Assembly (NCBI GenBank): GCA_910577365.1
Contig: CAJTMU010000004.1
Coordinates: 16,199 to 80,198 of the forward strand
Direction of reading: 5' to 3'
DNA: 64,000 nucleotides
Origin: an uncultured Oscillospiraceae bacterium
GTDB taxonomy: Bacteria; Bacillota; Clostridia; Oscillospirales; Ruminococcaceae
The stretch's first letter is position 1, and every line of letters starts with the position of its first letter. The notes below the pieces were generated by a model. The model ran no database searches, was not told where the DNA came from, and saw nothing but the letters and a program-made list of their open reading frames with translations. Made by a program: the position numbers and the translations under genes. Positions 32,498 through 41,106 of this stretch are shown here, one piece after another.

Positions 32498-33406
32498 TTA
32501 TTTGAACTCAATATCCTCAATAACACCGACGCTAACGCTCCAGTTGTGAGAATAGCCAACATCGTTCAGGTCGTTCCTTAATGAAAGATTGCCAATTGTA
32601 ACCGTTACCTCGCTGATTTTCCCTTGATTGTCAGAAATCGACGATATATCATAATCAGATAAATTACCCAGATTTATTACTGGAGCAGTCGCCGCCCAAA
32701 AAAACGAGCTGTCTGTACCCCATTGCGTTAGGCTCATATAACGTTCATTGAACGGAAGTCCTGCCCATTCGCCCTCATCAACAAGAAACACTATGTCGCC
32801 ATGACCAAGATAACCACCGTCCTCGTCAACAGCGAAAATATAAACAAAACCGTTCAAGGTTATGCTCCCCGAAAAATCAAGCCATTGACGGGTAAGATGC
32901 GTTTCGCCGTTTTCGTCGACCTCCAGCACTCCTTTGGCGCTTTCCAGTGTCAGACCGCGCAGCTCCTCGCCCTTATTTATACGTTGAAAATCAGAACTGT
33001 CAAGCGCTCGATCAAGTTCGTCGTTTCCCTTATACTCCTCCGCCGGAAGCATGGTCTTATATGATACCCTGCCGTCCGAGGGAATATAATATCCCAGATC
33101 TTCATAGACATAAAATCTGCTGAGAGCGCCCGTTTTGTCCATAATTCCATTCATATTCTCATCATATTTGAGCGAGATACTTTCTCCGCACAAATCGGTG
33201 ATAATATGTGTGTCATCGGAAGAAACATCCGAGCGACCGCCCATGTCTTCGAGTGTTTGACCGATAATCTCTGCTGTTTGCGGCGGAGTGTGGGATATGT
33301 CGGTGCTTTGGGAAGATTGCACACAGCCTATCGAAACAAATGGCAATATACTACAAGCTGCGCAGGAAATAAGATACTTGAGTTTTGTTTCAAATTTCAT
33401 CGGCAT
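32498..33406 (-). CDS. putative lipoprotein 2
   Basis: 302 aa. Signal segment with a basic start (KFETKLKYL), a hydrophobic core and a lipobox ending SIGC (Cys near residue 28), then a Ser/Thr-rich linker. The mature domain is mostly beta with acidic loops (LGHGDIVFLVDEGEWAGLPF). No family recognised. It starts 17 bases inside the end of the intact peptidase gene, with the SD in that overlap, so the two are co-translated. A surface partner, inhibitor or sensor of the peptidase is possible, but this is inference. Confidence 0.75.
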   Translation of the reverse strand: MPMKFETKLKYLISCAACSILPFVSIGCVQSSQSTDISHTPPQTAEIIGQTLEDMGGRSDVSSDDTHIITDLCGESISLKYDENMNGIMDKTGALSRFYVYEDLGYYIPSDGRVSYKTMLPAEEYKGNDELDRALDSSDFQRINKGEELRGLTLESAKGVLEVDENGETHLTRQWLDFSGSITLNGFVYIFAVDEDGGYLGHGDIVFLVDEGEWAGLPFNERYMSLTQWGTDSSFFWAATAPVINLGNLSDYDISSISDNQGKISEVTVTIGNLSLRNDLNDVGYSHNWSVSVGVIEDIEFK

Positions 33407-34127
33407 TTATAATATCTCCCTCCGAAGTCATCGCATATTGAAAGTATTTAATACGGCTCAAAAATTGCGAGTAGGTCAGGTCTTTATTATGTACGACGCA
33501 ATAGTCGCCTTCGTTACTTGAAGTATAATTGGCGTCATATATGGTGACATTATCTTTTGTATAACCAACTATAAAAACGCTATGTCCGGTACGATTGCTT
33601 GTCAATCCCCTAACATATGATTGACCGCCTATAGCCTTCAGATATGAATACAGGTTATCGGTGGTAAGAGTTACTTGGCTGTTGTTACCACATATGCTTT
33701 CATACACATATTCTTCAAAATCATTAAAAACGCTGTGGCAGTATTTTGCAAAAGCCATACATTGAGTTGATGTAGCAAATTTAATACAATTGCAATTGCT
33801 GTATTCATTACACCATGTGTGACAGCTGCATTTCTTTCTGTTTTCCGTGTAGTGAGAACCGTCCGGATAGGTCCTGTATAGCACTTCAACGGGGCTGTAA
33901 TGAGGTTCTATACCTTCGTCTGAATTTCCTGATTGTTCCACAGTTTCGACCAAGAAATCCTCTAAGGTTTCCAAGGAATTTTCTTTTGTTTCACCTTGAG
34001 TTAATTCAACATAATCATTATACGAATAAATCTCTTCTTCCGCCGCCGCAGGCAAAACTCCCGCCATTGTAACGGAAATAATTGCCGCCATTGCCATTCC
34101 CATTGTTCTTTTAAAAGTTTTTTTCAT
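33390..34127 (-). CDS. secreted papain-fold cysteine peptidase
   Basis: 245 aa with a classic signal peptide (MKKTFKRTMGMAMAAIISV.. to PAAAEE). The catalytic domain shows a Cys in STQCMAFAKYCHSVF (near 120), His in GHSVFIVGY (near 190) and Asp/Asn in IYDANYTS (near 200), an order typical of C39/CHAP/NlpC-like papain folds. Extra cysteines (CSCHTWC, CNC) may form disulfides or bind metal. Likely acts on envelope peptides or peptidoglycan; the substrate is unknown. The ATG at 34127 has SD AAGGAGG. A leader of about 150 nt with a GGGGCA/TGCCCC stem precedes it. Co-translated with lipoprotein 2. Confidence 0.75.
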   Translation of the reverse strand: MKKTFKRTMGMAMAAIISVTMAGVLPAAAEEEIYSYNDYVELTQGETKENSLETLEDFLVETVEQSGNSDEGIEPHYSPVEVLYRTYPDGSHYTENRKKCSCHTWCNEYSNCNCIKFATSTQCMAFAKYCHSVFNDFEEYVYESICGNNSQVTLTTDNLYSYLKAIGGQSYVRGLTSNRTGHSVFIVGYTKDNVTIYDANYTSSNEGDYCVVHNKDLTYSQFLSRIKYFQYAMTSEGDIINADEI

Positions 34128-34392
34128 AATATTTTCCTCCTTACGGAAAATCACCGGGGCACAAAGCCCTGTGTTGTTAGGGACGTTTGCCCCGCCTGTT
34201 CCGTCGTGGAATCCGCTCAACGGAGTTTCCGTTATGTTTTCTGTTCTACACAAATTTGATTTTCCGCATTTGTGAGCAAGCTAAAAATTAAACTGTCAGA
34301 TTTTTGCAGCTTGATTTGACTTTCAAACTTGTTTAATGAAGAAAACGCTCACAAACTGCGGTTTGGGGGTAATTCACATATCCCGCCCGCGC

Positions 34393-34818
34393 TTAGTCGC
34401 TGTACGCCGTGATGGTTTCGGTACTGCCGTCTTTCATTGTTACAGTGAAAACCGCCTTTACACGGTACGTTCCGCTTGAAAGATTGTCCACGGAACCGCT
34501 AAGCGAAATGCTTCTGCCGCTCGCCGTTTTAGTCCATTTTGCGCCGCTTACCGCGGAATAAATACCAAAAAGCCCGCTCTTTTCCAGCGTCATTACAACG
34601 GAAATGCTCTTGATATCTGTTGTGCCGTTTGCTCTGCAATAACAATCGGCGCTACCGCCTGATACAGTCAATTCGACATAGGGAGTTATTACTTCGGAAT
34701 ATCTTGGTGTAATTTCCACGGCAACAACTCCGCCCAATGCTGCTTCGGCATTTGCCGTTACGGGAAGCACAAGGCAAAGCACCGCCGCAACAAGTGTGCA
34801 CAAAAATCTTTTAAACAT
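34393..34818 (-). CDS. small secreted beta-sandwich-like protein
   Basis: 141 aa from the ATG at 34818, chosen because AAGGAG overlaps the alternative ATG at 34827. Signal peptide FKRFLCTLVAAVLCLVLPVTANA, then a mature domain of about 115 aa rich in Ser/Thr/Val with alternating strands, ending TYRVKAVFTVTMKDGSTETI, as in Ig-like folds. No family recognised. It lies between the anti-sigma gene and the secreted peptidase on the same strand, and could be part of the sigma-factor regulon. A 17-bp palindrome in its leader may be an operator. Confidence 0.72.
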   Translation of the reverse strand: MFKRFLCTLVAAVLCLVLPVTANAEAALGGVVAVEITPRYSEVITPYVELTVSGGSADCYCRANGTTDIKSISVVMTLEKSGLFGIYSAVSGAKWTKTASGRSISLSGSVDNLSSGTYRVKAVFTVTMKDGSTETITAYSD

Positions 34819-34845
34819 AGCTGCCATCTCCTTTCATATTTTTTT

Positions 34846-34862
34846 GCAGATATAGTATCTGC
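34846..34862. promoter_or_regulatory. palindrome in leader of small secreted protein
   Basis: GCAGATATAGTATCTGC is a near-perfect 17-bp palindrome about 30 bp upstream of the start of the small secreted protein gene, next to a minus-strand TTATCATTATAG that could be a -10. It could be an operator or a small hairpin in the leader. Confidence 0.4.
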
Positions 34863-34972
34863 TATAATGATAACACAATTATCCGCGCTATTGTGACATC
34901 TTTTTGAAAATCTTTACTAAGTTTCGGCAAAATTTGTTTATCTTCAACAAAAATATATGCATAATTTGGAGA

Positions 34973-35749
34973 TTACGCCGAGGTCGTTGCGTTCCTTGGG
35001 TTAATATACTCAAAACCCTCCGAGAAGGTGTCACGGCGCTGAACTGATTCAGCCAGCCGAATTGCCTCTTCTGCGGAAACAGTGCAGAATATCTCAAGAA
35101 TATAATCCCCATTATCCCAGATTAGTTGAACCACATCTCCAGAAATAATAAGCTTACCGTGTTTATCGCCAATCATAACATCTTCTATGCTATCCCAGTT
35201 TTCATTGTCATAATACATCGCACCATATTTCGTATGTTGGCTAAAATCTATTTGGTCATTTCCATCAAAAGAGGTATGCAAAAACAATATCTCAAATTTA
35301 TCACCTTGATATTGCTCAAGATAAAATCCCTCGGGTATCTCGGGAATATAGTATTCATACTCTATAAATCTCTTTGCGCCCTCCATGCTTACCGACTTAA
35401 GTCTGAAATCCTCCTGCGTTACACTGTCCCTTTTCAAGCCCGCGGCAATGGAAGCGCCCACTCCCGTGCCAAGCCCTACCGCCATCATAATTGCTATTGA
35501 AAGAACGGCGACCCGCTTTTTCAGCGGGACACCTTTCATAATGGGAATGGAAAACGAAGAGGACAAAGGGGACATAGCGGGTATCGGTCTGCCCCTGCGC
35601 GTTTTTTCGGCGGACAGTATATTTTTTCTGCGCGCTCTTCTGTAAGACCACGAAAATCTGTGCTTCTTTTCAATTCCGAAAAACTCGCCGTACTGCTCGT
35701 TCACATTATCCGCAAGCGCATTTCCAATAGTTTTCTCAAATTCATTCAT
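34973..35749 (-). CDS. anti-sigma factor with DUF4367-like sensor domain
   Basis: 258 aa. Residues 1-85 are cytosolic and basic (sigma-binding region expected), one membrane helix lies at about 88-108 (VAVLSIAIMMAVGLG..), and the outer domain from 110 ends with VVQLIWDNGDYILEIFCTVSAEEAIRLAES, matching the DUF4367 pattern of anti-sigma sensors. The frame opens earlier, but the ATG at 35749 overlaps the sigma gene by eight bases, the usual coupling. It should hold the ECF sigma factor until an envelope signal arrives. Confidence 0.82.
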   Translation of the reverse strand: MNEFEKTIGNALADNVNEQYGEFFGIEKKHRFSWSYRRARRKNILSAEKTRRGRPIPAMSPLSSSFSIPIMKGVPLKKRVAVLSIAIMMAVGLGTGVGASIAAGLKRDSVTQEDFRLKSVSMEGAKRFIEYEYYIPEIPEGFYLEQYQGDKFEILFLHTSFDGNDQIDFSQHTKYGAMYYDNENWDSIEDVMIGDKHGKLIISGDVVQLIWDNGDYILEIFCTVSAEEAIRLAESVQRRDTFSEGFEYINPRNATTSA

Positions 35750-36293
35750 AATCCATACCCCTTTCCCGCAGAATTTCCGCGAGCTTTTTTCTGGCACGAT
35801 AAATATGTACGCTTACTGTGTTGGGCTGCATATCCATCAGCTTTGCGATATCCTTTGCCTGCATTCCCTCATAAAGATTGAGATACATTATATCTCGGTC
35901 AACCTCGGAAAGCGTTTTTATGGCTTCCTCTATTTCTTTCGCGCTGATACGCGATATCAGCTCCGTTTCAACAGAGCTGTCCGCCGAAAGCTCATAATGC
36001 TCATCGATGGATTCAATAAGATGCTTTTTCTGCCTGTTCAGCATATTTATCGCAACGTGCTTTGCTATAATTACAAAATAACCTGCATGATTATGACACC
36101 CTTTTTCAATAATGTTCTGAAGATTATCAATAATACGCAAAAAAGATATCTGTACTGCGTCCTCCGCTTCCTCGCGGTCACGCAGAACGCTGAACGCAAC
36201 ATTGTACATCATCTGCTCATATTGTCTGTACAGCGATTCCACCAGTTCCCTGTCCGAATCGCTGCCAATCAATAACAGCGCCTCGCATATCAT
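35742..36293 (-). CDS. ECF-type RNA polymerase sigma factor
   Basis: 183 aa, with region 2 (LYRQYEQMMYNVAFSVLRDREEAEDAVQISFLRI, the -10 binding helix near residues 22-55) and region 4 helix-turn-helix (LNLYEGMQAKDIAKLMDMQPNTVSVHIYRARKKL near 135-170). The SD GGAGGTG lies across the stop of the TerB-like gene, whose end is four bases upstream, so the sigma factor is co-transcribed with it. It is followed by its anti-sigma gene. Likely regulon: the secreted protein and peptidase genes downstream. Confidence 0.92.
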   Translation of the reverse strand: MICEALLLIGSDSDRELVESLYRQYEQMMYNVAFSVLRDREEAEDAVQISFLRIIDNLQNIIEKGCHNHAGYFVIIAKHVAINMLNRQKKHLIESIDEHYELSADSSVETELISRISAKEIEEAIKTLSEVDRDIMYLNLYEGMQAKDIAKLMDMQPNTVSVHIYRARKKLAEILRERGMDYE

Positions 36294-36297
36294 TTAT

Positions 36298-38142
36298 TCA
36301 CACCTCCTCGCTATCCGTTATCCGTCTTATCTCGTCCTCATAATCCGACACTATGTCCCCGTTTTCTATCACTATGTCACCAATGTTATCCAACGCCAAT
36401 GTGTTTATTTCCTCATATACCGTTTCAGGAAGAATATTGTTTTCGCGGCAAAAGCGTTCCGCCCCGCCCCTGAGCAGCTCCGACAATACGCTGATATGAC
36501 GCGGTGAGAGCGCCCGCGCCAAGCCCGTCCAGCCGCCCTCCGATACACCATTGAACGCGGCGGAATCCTTCTCTGCCTTTTCCGAAAAGTCATCGCCGCT
36601 TATTTTCACCGCTATTTCCGAATACGCTTTATCGCCAAGAATATCTTCCTCCACTATCAGCTTCTTTGCTATTTCCTCCGATTCCGCGCGTATAGCCGAC
36701 AGCCTCTCCACATCAATATTCACCTTGACGGGGATATGCGGCTCGTTATCGACAAAGCTTTTTTTCTTCTTTTTGGCGGGATATATATTGTTTTTATCGC
36801 ACCAAATATTTACCGCGTCGATTATCGTCTGCTCAAATTCAGAAGCGCTTACCGCGTCCACCAGCTTTCCGCGGTTGCGAAAATCATTTATTACCATCTT
36901 TATATTCGGCGTTATCTTATGCTGAAAGCCGGTCCTTCTGCGCAGCACAGCTTCGATGCTTTTTAACACATATCCTATAAAACCGCGGTAAGGGGACGGC
37001 TCGAAAAGCTCCAGAGCCGCCTCGCCCCTCTTTACACAGTAGCGTTCCACGGAGTTTATGCGCACCTGCCTGAAGCCGTCCATTCTGTCAAGATTTACAT
37101 ACGCTCCCGCAAAGGGTGCCCATGTATAGTCACGCTTCATTCTGCCGCATATCAGTTTAAACAGTGAAATATCCCTATCCAGAAAATAAGCGTCCAGCGC
37201 TGCAAGCACCGCTCCCGCCGCTCCGTCCGCAAGAGGCTTTACACTGTCATTGAAAAAAACGCTTTCGCCCAGCTTATAGGACGAGTTTTCCATAAGATAG
37301 CCCAGCTTGCCCGAATAATCTTTGACATAAAGCTCCGAAACGCTTTCACTGAATCCCTCCGTTTTAATCGGAAAGCAGGAACAGATATCGGGATACTGCC
37401 CGCTCAGGTCGTTATAGGCGTAAAAATCCTTAAGCCAGCGCGGCATGATGTCATCAAGCCAGCCCGCAAACCCGCGGCAGCCCTCCCACACCGCAAGAAG
37501 CCGCCCGAGCGCATCCGCCGCGGAAATCACACCTATTTTGTTCATCAACTCATAGCAGTACAGCGTGATATAGGCTCTGTCAATCTCATGATAAACGCCG
37601 CGTCTTACGTCTGTTCTCCAAGTGAAATAAGTGCGGAGCTGCGGATTGGATAGTGCTCCGTATACGGGGCGTGATATCCCACAGAAAGCCTGCCGCCCAA
37701 AATCGTCGGTCACCTCCGCCATAAATTCTCCCTGCTTCACAATGCTTATTTCGGCGCACTGATTAAGCATATATCCGTTATAAAATATCTCGTTAAGCCC
37801 GCGCATTTCAGTTATTTTATCATTTATAGCTCTGTCAGCATCAGTCTCATAATCGGGAGTTTCGGGGGCAAAGGCTATCTCGTCCGCAGTTATCCCGCGG
37901 TCGGGAGAATTATAATATATAATTTCCTTTTGCTCGCGTGGAGGTGTCTTTTCAGGATGGGGAACGCTTTCCGAAGCCTTTTTCGCGTCCTTGATAACCT
38001 CCGCGATTTTTCGGCGAATCTCCTCCTGCGCGGACTTTACGACATCGTCCACCTCTTTGCGCAGCAGCTTTTCTATATCGCTCCTGATTTCCTCGCGGCT
38101 CTTTCCGCCTGTCGCGATGAATTTCTTGAATTTGTCCTCCAT
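36298..38142 (-). CDS. TerB_N/TerB_C domain protein
   Basis: 614 aa, cytosolic. After a charged coiled-coil start (1-75) comes a segment typical of TerB N-terminal proteins (ITEMRGLNEIFYNGYMLNQ, FTWRTDVRRGVYHEIDRAYITLYCYELMN near 165-215), and the C-terminal half ends with a TerB_C-like region (SVLSELLRGGAERFCREN near 560). Such proteins are known from predicted tellurite/stress and phage-response systems, usually beside ATPases; none is here. It sits directly upstream of the ECF sigma gene and downstream of an Abi_2 gene. Role unknown; signal transduction or defence is possible. Confidence 0.78.
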   Translation of the reverse strand: MEDKFKKFIATGGKSREEIRSDIEKLLRKEVDDVVKSAQEEIRRKIAEVIKDAKKASESVPHPEKTPPREQKEIIYYNSPDRGITADEIAFAPETPDYETDADRAINDKITEMRGLNEIFYNGYMLNQCAEISIVKQGEFMAEVTDDFGRQAFCGISRPVYGALSNPQLRTYFTWRTDVRRGVYHEIDRAYITLYCYELMNKIGVISAADALGRLLAVWEGCRGFAGWLDDIMPRWLKDFYAYNDLSGQYPDICSCFPIKTEGFSESVSELYVKDYSGKLGYLMENSSYKLGESVFFNDSVKPLADGAAGAVLAALDAYFLDRDISLFKLICGRMKRDYTWAPFAGAYVNLDRMDGFRQVRINSVERYCVKRGEAALELFEPSPYRGFIGYVLKSIEAVLRRRTGFQHKITPNIKMVINDFRNRGKLVDAVSASEFEQTIIDAVNIWCDKNNIYPAKKKKKSFVDNEPHIPVKVNIDVERLSAIRAESEEIAKKLIVEEDILGDKAYSEIAVKISGDDFSEKAEKDSAAFNGVSEGGWTGLARALSPRHISVLSELLRGGAERFCRENNILPETVYEEINTLALDNIGDIVIENGDIVSDYEDEIRRITDSEEV

Positions 38143-38189
38143 AAATCCTCCTGATTAAATGCGATTTTTTCGCACACACTTTAGCACAA

Positions 38190-38229
38190 GGGGACAATAT
38201 TTCGCAGGCTACCCCGAAAAATTGTCCCC
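38190..38229. terminator. hairpin between Abi and TerB genes
   Basis: Perfect 9-bp arms GGGGACAAT (38190-38198) and ATTGTCCCC (38221-38229), with a 22-base interior that can pair further (TTCG/CGAA). It may attenuate read-through from the ANT-Abi operon into the TerB/sigma operon; there is no T-run. Confidence 0.5.
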
Positions 38230-38235
38230 CGAAAA

Positions 38236-39105
38236 TTATTCCTCAACAAACGCGATAAGCTCCGCCCAGTTCTCGGGAAATCCGAGATCGTTCAGCCTTA
38301 TAATATCACCGTTCTTCTTAAGCAGCCTTGAAAGCGGCTTTACAATGCGCTCATTCCAATTCGTCCTGTCGTGATACAGCTGCTTCATTATCATTATATA
38401 TCCGAAAGCGTCCGCCTTAAGCTCCGGCTCGAAATCACGCGGAGTTTTCGGCTCTACGGGAAACGTGTTGCCATAAATCCTGTTGTAATGCGCGCAATAA
38501 TTACGCAGCTCGTTCAGGCAGAATATCCAGTTGTCCATCTCCGACGGCGAACAATGATAATAATCCCACGCAAGAGTCTTTTTGTCCGCATTGTGCATAT
38601 CCTTGTAAAAAAATGCCAGTGTGCCAAAGCTGAAAAGCTCCATTACCACCCACAGCGGAAACGCGCCGCTGTATTTCGAGTTGTAGTGCTTTACAAACGC
38701 TCTTTCCTCGTTAGCTTCTATAAGATAATTTATCTTTGACATAAAGCTGTTGTGATTATGCTTAAAATCAAACGAAGCGGGGTTCAGATATCCAAGCGCC
38801 CCGTATTTCAGCGCGTGGAAATTCGATATCGCGGCACGAAGAGCTATCTCGATCTCCTCCAGCGCCGCGATAAGTATGCTCCTCAACTTTCGATCCAATT
38901 CGTAAATGCGCAGTATTTTCCCGAATGTGGTACCTTCCTCATAGCGCTGCTTGCTTACCGAAAACGGCGCAAAATAGTTTGAAAGCCTGAAGTAGTTTAT
39001 GTATTTCAAAGTTTCCCGCGCCAGCTTTTCGTCCTCTATGACGCAGCCGCGTTCACGGAGCTTCGCTATCTGCTCGTTTATGGTCGATGGCAGTTTCTGC
39101 TTCAT
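38236..39105 (-). CDS. Abi_2 (AbiD/F-like) abortive infection protein
   Basis: 289 aa with the hallmarks of the Abi_2 family: the N-terminal QIAKLRERGCVIEDEKLARETLKYINYFRLSNY and the HEPN-type R-x4-H motif RNYCAHYNRIY near residue 205, which in related proteins is the RNase active site. Known members stop phage growth by killing or stalling the infected cell. It starts two bases after the stop of the ANT(6)-like gene, so the two are translated together; possible coupling of toxin and nucleotidyltransferase activities is discussed in the findings. Confidence 0.88.
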   Translation of the reverse strand: MKQKLPSTINEQIAKLRERGCVIEDEKLARETLKYINYFRLSNYFAPFSVSKQRYEEGTTFGKILRIYELDRKLRSILIAALEEIEIALRAAISNFHALKYGALGYLNPASFDFKHNHNSFMSKINYLIEANEERAFVKHYNSKYSGAFPLWVVMELFSFGTLAFFYKDMHNADKKTLAWDYYHCSPSEMDNWIFCLNELRNYCAHYNRIYGNTFPVEPKTPRDFEPELKADAFGYIMIMKQLYHDRTNWNERIVKPLSRLLKKNGDIIRLNDLGFPENWAELIAFVEE

Positions 39106-39107
39106 TT

Positions 39108-39962
39108 TTATTCTCCCAAAACATTATTTTTCACTTTTGTCATATAATCCGTGATATTCCTGTCTTCCGTCATATCATATGCATAGCCGAATTTGTCCGC
39201 AACACGCTCCGCCAGTATACGGAACAAACCGCAGGCTGTAAAAACCGCGCTCCAGAAATTCTCATAATTGGAATCGGAATAAGTTGCGGAGTACATTTTA
39301 TAAAGCTTTTCGGGAAGATACTTTTGAAAGTATTTTCCCTTTTTCCCCGCTGACACATTAAAATCATTTGCCGCTCCGATATACCAGTCGGTCATGAGAT
39401 TTAGCATATCACGGACATAATGATTGAACATTTCCATAGCATACGGCAGCTCGTCGCGGGCTATTCCCTTAGCGACATTGTTGAGACACCAGTGAAACTC
39501 GTTGCAGCAGTTGCGGAAAAGCTCTTTGGTCGGCGGCTTTATAAACCAGAAATCATCACGCGGTTTTATATCGGCAAGCTCTCCCGTCTTGTCCAGCAGC
39601 ACGACCGCTGGCTCTCCGTCGTCGACATACGGATCGCTCGTTATTTCCAAATCAATGCGGTTGCCGTCCTCAAAAATCGTCAGGAAAACAAAGCTCCCGT
39701 CGTTATCGGGCGGGATAAGCTTCATGATTTTGGGGGTCTGAAGCAGTGATATCCTGCCGAATTTCTCCTCCAGCCACGCGGTGTTGTTCCAGAACGGCGC
39801 GACGTCATTCACAAAATATACGATATCATAATCCTGATAAATATCCCGCGGCGCGTGGACGTCCGCCCGCGAACCCAACATGATAACACCGCGAATACGC
39901 TCGTCGTCTTTTGCCGTTTGGATTATTAAATCAAACATTTCACGTTCCGTACGAAATTTCAT
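39108..39962 (-). CDS. aminoglycoside 6-adenylyltransferase-like protein, ANT(6)/AadE type
   Basis: 284 aa, normal for the AadE family, which adenylates streptomycin. The nucleotidyltransferase motif GSRAD..PRDIYQDYDIVY (near 31-50) and the second acidic site NRIDLEI (near 100) are intact. A C-terminal helical domain follows. Chromosomal homologues of this family are common in Clostridia and need not give resistance. SD AAAGGAATG. Base composition matches the surroundings, giving no strong sign of recent transfer. It forms an operon with the Abi_2 gene. Confidence 0.88.
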   Translation of the reverse strand: MKFRTEREMFDLIIQTAKDDERIRGVIMLGSRADVHAPRDIYQDYDIVYFVNDVAPFWNNTAWLEEKFGRISLLQTPKIMKLIPPDNDGSFVFLTIFEDGNRIDLEITSDPYVDDGEPAVVLLDKTGELADIKPRDDFWFIKPPTKELFRNCCNEFHWCLNNVAKGIARDELPYAMEMFNHYVRDMLNLMTDWYIGAANDFNVSAGKKGKYFQKYLPEKLYKMYSATYSDSNYENFWSAVFTACGLFRILAERVADKFGYAYDMTEDRNITDYMTKVKNNVLGE

Positions 39963-40010
39963 ATTTAAATCATTCCTTTCAGAAGGGCGCAGCCATTTTT
40001 CATTTAAAAA

Positions 40011-41015
40011 TTACTCATCGAGCCAGAAAAGCTCCCGTTCGTGCTTGCTCTCCCTTGTCATTAGCGCGCTTATGCTCTTTTGCGGATCGCCGCTGTTGTA
40101 GCAGACGTTTACTATCTGCTCAATAATGGGGGTTTCGATATCATGCTCCTGCGCAAGCCGAAAAGCCGTTTTACTGTTAAGATAGCCCTCAACCGTTCCT
40201 ATCTGCGCCACCGCCTCGGCAGCTGGAACACCCTGCCCGATTAGATACCCCGCACGGTAATTCCGTGAGTGCTGCGAGGTGCAGGTGACTATCAGATCCC
40301 CGAGACCCGCCATGCCGGTAAATGTCTTCCAGTTCGCCCCAAGTGCAACGGCAAGCCGTGTTATCTCTGTCATTCCGCGTGTCATCAGTGCCGCCACTGT
40401 GTTGTCGCCCAGACCCATTCCACGGGCTATACCGCAGCCCAGCGCTATCGGATTTTTCAGCACGCCGCCCAGCTCACAGCCAGTAACGTCGTCATTTATA
40501 TATATCCTGTAAACCTCGCAGGCAAGCGTGTTCTGAATATATTTGGCGGTTTCCGGAGTGTATGCAGCGCAAACCTCCGTAGTTGGAACGAACCGCGCAA
40601 TCTCCTCAGCGTGACATGGTCCCGTCAGCACCGCCGCGGGATTTTCGGGAAGTTCCTGCCTGATTATTTCCGAGAGCCGGCAGCCCGTTGCTTCCTCAAG
40701 ACCCTTGCTGGCATTCACCACAACGGTTTTTTTGTCAATATACGGCTTTACGGCACACACCGCCTCGCGATAAAACGGAGAAGGAATACAAATTATCACT
40801 ATATCCGCGCCCGCGACTGCTTTGGGATCTGTTGTAACGCCGAGAGCATCGGGCAGCTTAACTCCCGCGAGCAGCCGCTTGTGTTCCCTGTCGCGGCGGA
40901 GCTGTTCCGCCTCTTCCTCAAATTTTGTCCAGGTCACCACTTCATGCCCATAACTGCTGAACAGCACTCCCAAAGCAGTGCCGTAGCCGCAGCCCAGTAT
41001 AGTTATCTTAGCCAT
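40011..41015 (-). CDS. gpsA: NAD(P)-dependent glycerol-3-phosphate dehydrogenase
   Basis: Makes sn-glycerol 3-phosphate for phospholipids. 334 aa, normal. The N-terminal dinucleotide loop GCGYGTALG (near 8-16), the family segment GVLKNPIALGCGIARGMGLGDN with the catalytic Lys near 188, and TSQHSRN are intact. SD AAAGGAG. Last gene of the der-(membrane protein)-plsY-gpsA series; its product is the substrate of PlsY. The 80-bp gap from plsY contains an octamer repeat. Confidence 0.96.
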   Translation of the reverse strand: MAKITILGCGYGTALGVLFSSYGHEVVTWTKFEEEAEQLRRDREHKRLLAGVKLPDALGVTTDPKAVAGADIVIICIPSPFYREAVCAVKPYIDKKTVVVNASKGLEEATGCRLSEIIRQELPENPAAVLTGPCHAEEIARFVPTTEVCAAYTPETAKYIQNTLACEVYRIYINDDVTGCELGGVLKNPIALGCGIARGMGLGDNTVAALMTRGMTEITRLAVALGANWKTFTGMAGLGDLIVTCTSQHSRNYRAGYLIGQGVPAAEAVAQIGTVEGYLNSKTAFRLAQEHDIETPIIEQIVNVCYNSGDPQKSISALMTRESKHERELFWLDE

Positions 41016-41050
41016 GATATGCTCCTTTCGGTCGGGACTGTATTTTTAAA

Positions 41051-41106
41051 CTTTTACACTTCGTCACTTCTGCGCTTTTACGCTTATTCACTTCTTCACT
41101 GCTTCC
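41051..41106. repeat. 8-bp-period tandem repeat upstream of gpsA
   Basis: Seven successive octamers on the plus strand, each beginning CTT or CTG: CTTTTACA, CTTCGTCA, CTTCTGCG, CTTTTACG, CTTATTCA, CTTCTTCA, CTGCTTCC. It overlaps the last codons of plsY and lies between plsY and gpsA. Confidence 0.65.

Noticed and set aside
34128..34250. Cyclic-di-GMP riboswitch in the leader of the secreted peptidase gene
   Set aside because: A GGCAAAC stretch and a stem are present, but the conserved second helix and tetraloop receptor are not.
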